A stretch of 6,153 nt of DNA from Flavobacteriaceae bacterium. Lineage in GTDB: Bacteria; Bacteroidota; Bacteroidia; Flavobacteriales; Flavobacteriaceae. The position numbers were made by a program, and so were the translations under genes. Positions 1 to 4,561 of the stretch are shown piece by piece (the first letter of the stretch is position 1; the number at the start of each line of letters is the position of its first letter). The notes under the pieces are model-generated. The model was not told where the DNA came from, searched no databases, and worked only from the letters and a program-made list of their open reading frames with translations. Where the stretch lies: NCBI GenBank assembly GCA_002687665.1, contig NZAX01000108.1:1-6153 (forward strand), given 5' to 3'.

Positions 1-27
1 ACATTTATCTTTTCAAATTGTTCAAGA

Positions 28-35
28 CAAATATA
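28..35 (-). promoter_or_regulatory. Possible -7 promoter element for a gene leaving the left edge
   Basis: On the minus strand this reads TATATTTG, an exact fit to the Bacteroidota -7 consensus TAnnTTTG. It lies just past the stop codon of the Nudix gene and 23 bases before an ATG at 4-2, the last codon visible at the window edge. The spacing resembles that seen upstream of oxyR (21 bases). I see no matching TTTG -33 box at the expected distance. The downstream gene is outside the window, so this is an inference from motif and position. Confidence 0.35.
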
Positions 36-37
36 AA

Positions 38-682
38 CTATTTGGCTAGCACAGCTGAAAATAACATTTTAAATTCCGACAAGATCATCGCTGTTGCCCC
101 CCAGACCACATTCTGGTCAAAAATGTATGCTGGAACTGTAATAGAGTTAGAATTGGAATTCAATTGCTTTGTCAACACAGACTTTTTATTTATAAAATCC
201 ATCAATGAAATTTCTAAAATTGCTTCCACCTCTCTAGGATCAGGTGTAAAAACATATGGGCTTTGCAGATAGCCCATGTAAGGAATAATAAGAAAATTAC
301 TTGGTGGGACATAAAGTTTTGTAAGCGATCTGATATATTTAACTTCGTCGGATGGAATTCCAACCTCCTCGTGGGTCTCCCTTAGAGCAGTAGCCCATAA
401 ATCATTGTCCAAATGATCAGGTTTCCCTCCTGGAAAGCTAATTTGTCCAGAGTGAATGCCATTATATACTCTGCGACGAGTTAATACAAAATTCATTTCT
501 CCAACTTCATTGGGGTAAAGAAGCAATAGAACAGAGGCCATTTTGGGCTTCATCTTTGAGATTAGGGTGGATTTAAACTTTTCCATTCGATAAGGAGGTG
601 CCATAAGGGAATGGGCAACTCCACCAGCAAGTTTGTTTTGTTTTAACTTTGATGTAAGAACAGTAAATAAAGTAAGATCCAT
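38..682 (-). CDS. Nudix hydrolase, CoA diphosphatase (NudL/NUDT7-like) family
   Basis: This 214-residue cytoplasmic protein probably cleaves coenzyme A or acyl-CoA to 3',5'-ADP and (acyl) 4'-phosphopantetheine with Mg2+ or Mn2+. The Nudix helix is at residues 101-109 (RETHEEVGI), where the paired glutamates E105-E106 would bind metal. Just before it is the CoA-diphosphatase signature: LTRR at 67-70, then GQISFPGGKPD at 79-89. As in other CoA diphosphatases, the first Gly and Glu of the general Nudix box are not kept, so this is not decay. YVPPSNFLIIPYMGYL (124-139) and VWGATAMILSE (193-203) also look typical of the Bacteroidota form. The start at 682 is supported because family members begin about 30 residues before a conserved MAPP, here at 27-30. 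That start overlaps the divergent lipoprotein start at 681. No clear own promoter was found. Substrate is inferred from family; another nucleotide substrate is possible. Confidence 0.9.
   Translation of the reverse strand: MDLTLFTVLTSKLKQNKLAGGVAHSLMAPPYRMEKFKSTLISKMKPKMASVLLLLYPNEVGEMNFVLTRRRVYNGIHSGQISFPGGKPDHLDNDLWATALRETHEEVGIPSDEVKYIRSLTKLYVPPSNFLIIPYMGYLQSPYVFTPDPREVEAILEISLMDFINKKSVLTKQLNSNSNSITVPAYIFDQNVVWGATAMILSEFKMLFSAVLAK
644..651 (+). promoter_or_regulatory. Possible -7 element for the cyclophilin lipoprotein gene
   Basis: TAACTTTG fits the Bacteroidota -7 consensus TAnnTTTG and ends 29 bases before the ATG at 681. It lies inside the first codons of the divergent Nudix gene, as it must if the start codons overlap. 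No TTTG at proper -33 spacing is visible (the TTTG at 632-635 is too close). The degenerate motif is expected several times by chance in so AT-rich a window, so this is weak support. Confidence 0.3.
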
Positions 683-1370
683 GAGATATCAAATTCTATT
701 ATTGGGAGTTTTGATTTTTACACATATTGGTTGTGAGGTAAAATCAAAAAAAAACACAAATAAAGTCAAAGTTCCACAAAAAAAAATTTTAAAAAAAGTT
801 GAGTCAAAAAAAGCAAAAGGGACTTATCTCGATGACAAAAATGCAATTCCTTTTTTTTATGACTACGCAAAAAAAAATAAAGAAAATAAGGTACGGATCA
901 TAACTAGATATGGAAATATTGATATTTTACTATATGAGAACACACCATATCACAGGGCAAATTTTGTTTATCTAACCAAAAAAAAATATTTCAACGGAAC
1001 AATGTTTCATCGTGTAGTTCCTAATTTCATAATACAAGGCGGAAATTCGGACAGTCGTGAAAGTATGAAGAAAAGACATCAGATTGGACGGTATCTTCTC
1101 CCCCCCGATACAAAAAAAGGAAACTCCCACCACCGCGGTGTCATTTCCATGCCCAGTAGTGAAATCGACAATCCACACAAACTTGCATCTCCTTACGAAT
1201 TCTTTATCGTTCAACAATCACCCGGAGCCTATCATTTGGATGGTCATTACACTGCCTTTGGTGAGGTTATTAGGGGTATAGAAGTTGTAGATCAAATTAA
1301 TAAATTGAAAGTTGACAACAGGGAAATGCCCATAAGTAATGTTTATATAAAAACAGAAATTATTAAGTAA
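681..1370 (+). CDS. Cyclophilin-type peptidyl-prolyl cis-trans isomerase, lipoprotein
   Basis: This enzyme of 229 residues should speed cis-trans isomerisation at X-Pro bonds in the cell envelope. Residues 1-18 form a lipoprotein signal: MRY, a hydrophobic stretch, then HIGC with Cys18 as the probable lipid anchor; this is a loose lipobox, as is common in Bacteroidota. Residues 19-70 are a lysine-rich tether. The cyclophilin domain spans about 71-227, with the core motif FHRVVPNFIIQGG at 109-121; Arg111, Phe116 and Gln119 match the catalytic Arg55, Phe60 and Gln63 of human CypA. GVISMP (153-158), EFFIV (173-177) and HLDGHYTAFGEV (185-196) follow. The position of CypA Trp121 is His185, which in other cyclophilins goes with low cyclosporin affinity. 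The frame is open upstream to an ATG at 633, but only the ATG at 681 puts the signal peptide at the N terminus. The gene has four runs of nine A. No terminator follows. Confidence 0.92.
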   Translation: MRYQILLLGVLIFTHIGCEVKSKKNTNKVKVPQKKILKKVESKKAKGTYLDDKNAIPFFYDYAKKNKENKVRIITRYGNIDILLYENTPYHRANFVYLTKKKYFNGTMFHRVVPNFIIQGGNSDSRESMKKRHQIGRYLLPPDTKKGNSHHRGVISMPSSEIDNPHKLASPYEFFIVQQSPGAYHLDGHYTAFGEVIRGIEVVDQINKLKVDNREMPISNVYIKTEIIK

Positions 1371-1448
1371 TTACTATTTATATTATTTTATAATTCTTTT
1401 GAATCCTAAATTTTATTCATTAAAACATAATAAATAATCAAAACTTAT

Positions 1449-1456
1449 TATATTTG
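1449..1456 (+). promoter_or_regulatory. Probable -7 promoter element of oxyR
   Basis: TATATTTG exactly matches the Bacteroidota -7 consensus TAnnTTTG and ends 21 bases before the oxyR start codon, giving a short leader. No TTTG or TTG is visible 17-20 bases further upstream, so the -33 part is weak or absent. The remainder of the 107-base gap (1371-1477) is almost purely A and T; I see no GC-bearing terminator hairpin for the upstream gene. Confidence 0.5.
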
Positions 1457-1477
1457 AGAAATTAATAAGAATTTATA

Positions 1478-2413
1478 ATGACTTTAACGCAACTTCATTA
1501 CATGATTGCAGTTGCTGAGTACGGTAACTTTACGATTGCTGCAGAAAAATGTTTTGTGACTCAACCTACATTGAGTATGCAGGTTCAAAAATTAGAAGAT
1601 GAACTAGAGGTTAAAATTTTTAACCGAGCTACAAAACCGATCATACTAACTGATGTTGGAAAAAAAATTCTTGTTCAAGCCAAAAGAATAACAGAAGAGG
1701 CTATAAGGATGCAAGATATTGTATCTATTGAAAAGGGGTTTATTGGCGGTGAATTCAAATTAGGAATTATTCCCACAGTAATGCCTACTCTACTTCCGAT
1801 GTTTCTGAATACTTTTATAAAAAAATTTCCAAAAGTAGATCTTAAGATTGAGGAGTTAACAACTCAAAATATCATCAAAATGCTAGAGGAGGGGCATCTT
1901 GATGCTGGAATTGCTGCTACACCTCTGGCAATGGATCACATACTGGAACTCCCCATTTATTATGAACCTTTTGTAGGCTATATACCTGAGGGTAATCCTC
2001 TTCATTCCATAGATCAGATTGAAGTTGACGACTTAAATATGACAGATTTACTAGTGCTAGAAGATGGCCATTGTTTTAGAAATCATGTACTGAACCTTTG
2101 TAAGATGAATCAAATTGGAGGTGTTCCATTTGATCTAAAAAGTGGAAGTATTGAGACGTTAATAAATCTATCAGATGAAGGACCTTGGATGACTCTACTT
2201 CCTTATTTGCATGGAAATAATTTGACAGAAACTAAAAAGAAAAATTTGAGGTTTTTTCCCGAACCTGCTCCAGCAAGAGAAGTTAGTTTAATCCATTATA
2301 AAAGTCAATTAAAACTCCCTGTAATTAATGCTTTGAGATCAACTGTCAGTAGCATTATCAGAGGTGCTATTAGATTTGAAAATATTAAAGTAATTACCCC
2401 AGAAAGGACTTAG
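1478..2413 (+). CDS. oxyR: OxyR, LysR-family hydrogen-peroxide-sensing transcription regulator
   Basis: This 311-residue cytoplasmic DNA-binding protein should sense H2O2 by forming a disulfide and switch on peroxide-defence genes such as catalase and alkyl hydroperoxide reductase, none of which is in this window. The N-terminal winged helix-turn-helix covers about residues 1-60 (AAEKCFVTQPTLSMQVQKLE at 21-40 is the classic LysR helix pair). A linker helix follows to about 85, then the periplasmic-binding-protein-like sensor domain from about 91, opening with LGIIPTVMPTLLP (95-107). The motif LEDGHCFRNHVLNLC carries Cys199 and Cys208, the same numbers as the redox cysteines of E. coli OxyR. 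TLLP at 239-242 also matches the OxyR core. The C-terminal part (PAPAREVSLI, 263-272) is Bacteroidota-like. No Shine-Dalgarno sequence is seen. Its stop overlaps the stop of a convergent small gene by four bases. Other LysR members lack the two-cysteine GHC motif, so the assignment is firm. Confidence 0.94.
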   Translation: MTLTQLHYMIAVAEYGNFTIAAEKCFVTQPTLSMQVQKLEDELEVKIFNRATKPIILTDVGKKILVQAKRITEEAIRMQDIVSIEKGFIGGEFKLGIIPTVMPTLLPMFLNTFIKKFPKVDLKIEELTTQNIIKMLEEGHLDAGIAATPLAMDHILELPIYYEPFVGYIPEGNPLHSIDQIEVDDLNMTDLLVLEDGHCFRNHVLNLCKMNQIGGVPFDLKSGSIETLINLSDEGPWMTLLPYLHGNNLTETKKKNLRFFPEPAPAREVSLIHYKSQLKLPVINALRSTVSSIIRGAIRFENIKVITPERT

Positions 2414-2619
2414 AGAGTATATTGTAGATTATAGCTCAAATCAGGATTAGACTTAGTAAATGTTAACGCCCAACGGTATAGCATAATTCCTTCTTTTTCT
2501 GAAAGTACAATGAGCGCTTTATCAAGCTCTTTTCTAAAGAGAGTTGCATCAAAGCTCACTTTGCGTAAAATACTTTTATAAAAGAAATAAGTCGATGATT
2601 TTTTTTTGGTTTTCACCAT
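2410..2619 (-). CDS. Small conserved-looking hypothetical protein, convergent with oxyR
   Basis: I do not recognise a named family for this 69-residue protein. It begins with a basic stretch (KTKKK at 3-7), then YFFYKSIL, and has a central amphipathic, probably helical part (KVSFDATLFRKELDKALIVL, 20-39) ending near Trp50. It has no signal peptide, membrane segment or cysteine. Support for it being real: it fills the gap exactly to the oxyR stop (four-base overlap of the two stops), an exact TATATTTG promoter element lies 16 bases before its only plausible start, a terminator separates it from upstream trpB, and its composition is protein-like. The segment VSFDxxLFxKELxKA resembles small uncharacterised Bacteroidota proteins as I remember them, which is not proof. 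A run of nine A bases in its early codons (2599-2607) could allow slippage. It may be an ordinary cytosolic protein; no function is claimed. Confidence 0.62.
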   Translation of the reverse strand: MVKTKKKSSTYFFYKSILRKVSFDATLFRKELDKALIVLSEKEGIMLYRWALTFTKSNPDLSYNLQYTL

Positions 2620-2635
2620 AATGCAAATTTGAAAC

Positions 2636-2643
2636 CAAATATA
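2636..2643 (-). promoter_or_regulatory. Probable -7 promoter element of the small hypothetical gene
   Basis: The minus strand reads TATATTTG, identical to the elements upstream of oxyR and of the tRNAs. It ends 16 bases before the start codon at 2619, so the transcript leader would be only about ten bases. A -33 TTTG is not evident. It lies downstream of the trpB terminator, so the small gene would have its own transcript. Confidence 0.45.
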
Positions 2644-2702
2644 TTTTTTTTAGAATCAGATATTTGTTGTAAAAATGTTAAAGTTCTACAAAAATGTCAG
2701 AG

Positions 2703-2743
2703 CCAAAAATTTAAAAAGCCACCTCATATAAAATAAGGTGGCT
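2703..2743 (-). terminator. Rho-independent terminator of trpB2
   Basis: A perfect 8-base-pair stem, AGCCACCT (2717-2724) with AGGTGGCT (2736-2743), closes an 11-base AT-rich loop. Read on the minus strand it is followed at once by TTTTAAATTTTT, and it begins 20 bases after the trpB stop codon. This is the only strong intrinsic terminator in the window. On the plus strand the trailing bases are a poorer T tract, so stopping oxyR read-through would be secondary. Confidence 0.88.
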
Positions 2744-2763
2744 AATTTAAACTTCTTTAAAAA

Positions 2764-4122
2764 TTAAATTTCTGGAGTACTTAGTTTAGCAATTGAAGCT
2801 TGAATTTCAGCTTCAGAAAGTTCATGTTTAATAATTTTACCAGCAAAATAATCTTCATAGGCTTTCATGTCAAAATTTCCATGACCACAAAGGTTGATTA
2901 AAATGGTTTCAGATTTACCCTCAACCCTACAGCGCTCTGCCTCAGCTATTGCAGTTGCTATTCCGTGGGTAGCTTCTGGAGCAGGAATTATTCCCTCTGA
3001 TTGAGCAAACTTTACTCCTGCATCAAAAACTTCAACATTGTCATGAGCTCTGGCTTCAATCAACTTATCTTTTAAAAGTTGACTGACAATAACACCTGCT
3101 CCATGATATCTCAAACCTCCTGCATGAATGGGAGCTGGAACAAAATCGTGACCTAGGGTATACATAGGTAAAAGAGGGGTCATTCCAGCAGTATCTCCAA
3201 AATCATATCTAAAAACACCCCTAGTTAACTTAGGACACGAGGAAGGTTCACTTGCAATGCATCTAATGGATTTTCCTTCGTCAAAATTGAGCCTCAAAAA
3301 GGGAAATGCCAAGCCAGAAAAATTTGAACCACCACCAAATGGAGCGATAACAATGTCAGGCATATCTCCCGCCTTTTCCATTTGTAGAATTGCCTCTTGT
3401 CCGATAATGGTTTGGTGCAATTTGACGTGATTAAGAACACTACCTAGTGCATACTTTGTATGCTCATCAGATGCAGCTCTTTCTATGGCCTCTGAAATTG
3501 CAATTCCAAGGGAACCGGTTGTATTTGGGTCTTCTGTCAAGAATTTTTTTCCAATTTCTGTAGCCTCTGAAGGTGATGGAAAAACTTTTGCCCCCCAAGT
3601 GTTCATCATTACTTTTCGATAAGGTTTATGATTAAAAGAAAGTTTTACCATATAAACTTCACATTCGATATCAAAATGTCTGCAAGCAAAACTCAATGCA
3701 CTACCCCACTGACCTGCCCCAGTCTCAGTAGTTATTTTTTTAACACCTTCCTTTTTATTGTAGTAGGCTTGAGCAACCGCTGTGTTAGGTTTGTGCGAAC
3801 CTGTAGGGCTTACCCCTTCATATTTGTAATATATTTTGGCTGGAGTATCTAATTTTTTTTCAAGGTTGTAGGCTCGGTATAATGGTGTGGGTCGCCACAT
3901 GGAGTAGATATTTCTTACTTCATCGGGGATATCAATAAATTTATCCATACTAACTTCCTGCTTAATCAGCTCCATAGGAAACAAAGGAGCTAGGGCTTCA
4001 GGCCCTATCGGTTCCATAGTACCTGGGTTTAGAGGAGGTAGTGGCTTGTTTGGCATGTCTGCAACAATATTATACCATTTATCTGGTATCTCTTTTTCAC
4101 TTAAGGTAATTTTACGTTCCAT
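2764..4122 (-). CDS. trpB: TrpB2-type tryptophan synthase beta chain (pyridoxal-phosphate enzyme)
   Basis: This cytoplasmic 452-residue enzyme should join indole to an activated serine to give L-tryptophan using pyridoxal phosphate. It belongs to the TrpB2 branch: longer than the roughly 400 residues of TrpB1, with an N-terminal extension (residues 1-75, including DKWYNIVADMP at 14-24). WRPTPLYRAYNLEK (76-89) and YYKYEGVSPTGSHKPNTA (98-115) follow; Lys111 is the PLP lysine. TETGAGQWG (132-140) supplies catalytic Glu133 and has Trp139 where TrpB1 usually has His. GGGSN (263-267) binds the PLP phosphate, and EGIIPAPEATH (376-386) and CGHGNFD (412-418) are near the C terminus. No trpA lies beside it; TrpB2 enzymes generally lack the surface for TrpA and may work alone, salvaging indole, and some archaeal ones accept O-phosphoserine. 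The start at 4122 fits the family N terminus; no Shine-Dalgarno sequence is seen. Confidence 0.93.
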   Translation of the reverse strand: MERKITLSEKEIPDKWYNIVADMPNKPLPPLNPGTMEPIGPEALAPLFPMELIKQEVSMDKFIDIPDEVRNIYSMWRPTPLYRAYNLEKKLDTPAKIYYKYEGVSPTGSHKPNTAVAQAYYNKKEGVKKITTETGAGQWGSALSFACRHFDIECEVYMVKLSFNHKPYRKVMMNTWGAKVFPSPSEATEIGKKFLTEDPNTTGSLGIAISEAIERAASDEHTKYALGSVLNHVKLHQTIIGQEAILQMEKAGDMPDIVIAPFGGGSNFSGLAFPFLRLNFDEGKSIRCIASEPSSCPKLTRGVFRYDFGDTAGMTPLLPMYTLGHDFVPAPIHAGGLRYHGAGVIVSQLLKDKLIEARAHDNVEVFDAGVKFAQSEGIIPAPEATHGIATAIAEAERCRVEGKSETILINLCGHGNFDMKAYEDYFAGKIIKHELSEAEIQASIAKLSTPEI

Positions 4123-4146
4123 AAATTTTTGTTTTTGTCATTTGCT

Positions 4147-4154
4147 TAAATATA
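4147..4154 (-). promoter_or_regulatory. Possible -7 promoter element of trpB2
   Basis: The minus strand reads TATATTTA, one base from the TATATTTG found upstream of oxyR, the small gene and the tRNAs, and ends 24 bases before the trpB start. A TTTG on the same strand (4168-4171) is only 13 bases upstream, shorter than the usual 17-20, so the pairing is imperfect. I see no leader peptide, T-box or TRAP-type structure in the 126-base gap to the tRNAs. Confidence 0.35.
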
Positions 4155-4187
4155 TAAAAATTGTTTTCAAATTAGGGGATTTTAGGA

Positions 4188-4218
4188 TTTGCAATCATTT
4201 TATTTAATCCTATATTTG
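4188..4218 (+). promoter_or_regulatory. Bacteroidota-type promoter of the proline tRNA pair
   Basis: TTTG at 4188-4191 and TATATTTG at 4211-4218 are separated by 19 bases, matching the Bacteroidota -33/-7 consensus (TTTG, about 19 bases, TAnnTTTG) in both boxes. Transcription would start near 4225, about 25 bases before the first tRNA. It is the most complete promoter in the window and points away from trpB. Confidence 0.75.
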
Positions 4219-4248
4219 CGCACCTATTGAATTACTGAAAAATTGTCT

Positions 4249-4323
4249 CGGGGTGTAGCGTAGCCCGGTCATCGCGCCTGCTTTGGGAGCAGGAGGTCGC
4301 AGGTTCGAATCCTGCCACCCCGA
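4249..4323 (+). tRNA. tRNA-Pro (anticodon UGG)
   Basis: The 75-base cloverleaf folds fully: acceptor CGGGGTG with CACCCCG, D stem GCG/CGC, anticodon stem CCTGC/GCAGG around loop TTTGGGA (anticodon TGG at 4284-4286), variable AGGTC, and T stem GCAGG/CCTGC around TTCGAAT. The C1-G72 pair and A73 are bacterial proline identity marks. The CCA end is not encoded (the genome continues CAA after the discriminator base), so CCA is added after transcription. It reads CCA and, by wobble or modification, other proline codons. It is first in a tandem pair, 32 bases before the second. Confidence 0.97.
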
Positions 4324-4355
4324 CAATTATAATCTGGTATCAATCAAGGTTAATT

Positions 4356-4429
4356 CGGGATGTGGCGCAGCCTGGTAGCGCACACGCATGGGGTGCGTGG
4401 GGTCGCAGGTTCAAATCCTGTCATCCCGA
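4356..4429 (+). tRNA. tRNA-Pro (anticodon GGG)
   Basis: This 74-base cloverleaf has acceptor CGGGATG/CATCCCG, D stem GCGC/GCGC, anticodon stem CACGC/GCGTG around loop ATGGGGT (anticodon GGG at 4390-4392), variable GGGTC and T stem GCAGG/CCTGT (one G-U closing pair) around TTCAAAT. C1-G72 and A73 again fit proline. No CCA is encoded. It reads CCC and CCU. It shares the T-arm region closely with the first tRNA, suggesting an old duplication, but the acceptor and anticodon arms differ. Both are probably made from the single promoter at 4188-4218. I see no convincing T-tailed terminator after it. Confidence 0.97.
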
Positions 4430-4561
4430 CTAAATAACCAATTAAACCCTTGGTATTAAAGAGTTTATGTTTTGTCAAACATACTTACTCACCAAATTAA
4501 TTACCAAAATAATTTACTCTAAAGCTAAATACATGGGGAAACATGTTAAAGGTCAAAAAAA
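4430..4561. other. Convergent intergenic gap with two small inverted repeats
   Basis: This gap lies between the end of the tRNA pair (plus) and the end of the DUF1501 gene (minus), so it should hold the ends of both transcripts. It has a 7-base-pair hairpin, TATGTTT (4466-4472) with AAACATA (4477-4483) around TGTC, and a 5-base-pair one, ACATG (4531-4535) with CATGT (4542-4546). Neither is followed by a proper T run on either strand, so neither is a standard intrinsic terminator. No open frame of note is present. Confidence 0.4.

Noticed and set aside
633..680. Longer start for the cyclophilin gene at 633
   Set aside because: It would add 16 residues before the lipoprotein signal and bury the Cys18 anchor context; the ATG at 681 begins a normal signal peptide.
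689..697. TAGAATTTG on the minus strand as a promoter for the Nudix gene
   Set aside because: The gap between TA and TTTG is three bases rather than two and the site would lie only about six bases from the ATG, too close for a normal start.
1380..1392. ATTAT/ATAAT hairpin after the cyclophilin gene as a terminator
   Set aside because: It has no G-C pairs and such palindromes are common in nearly pure AT sequence.
4297..4424. Repeated T-arm sequence in the two tRNAs as an attachment-site duplication
   Set aside because: The repeat belongs to two intact functional tRNAs, differs at some bases and has no integrase nearby.
4437..4454. ACCAA/TTGGT inverted repeat just after the second tRNA
   Set aside because: Only five base pairs with an eight-base loop and no T tract; likely chance.
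4466..4483. Seven-base-pair hairpin downstream of the tRNA pair, as an intrinsic terminator
   Set aside because: The stem is AT-rich and no T run follows it on either strand; kept only as an inverted repeat in the gap description.
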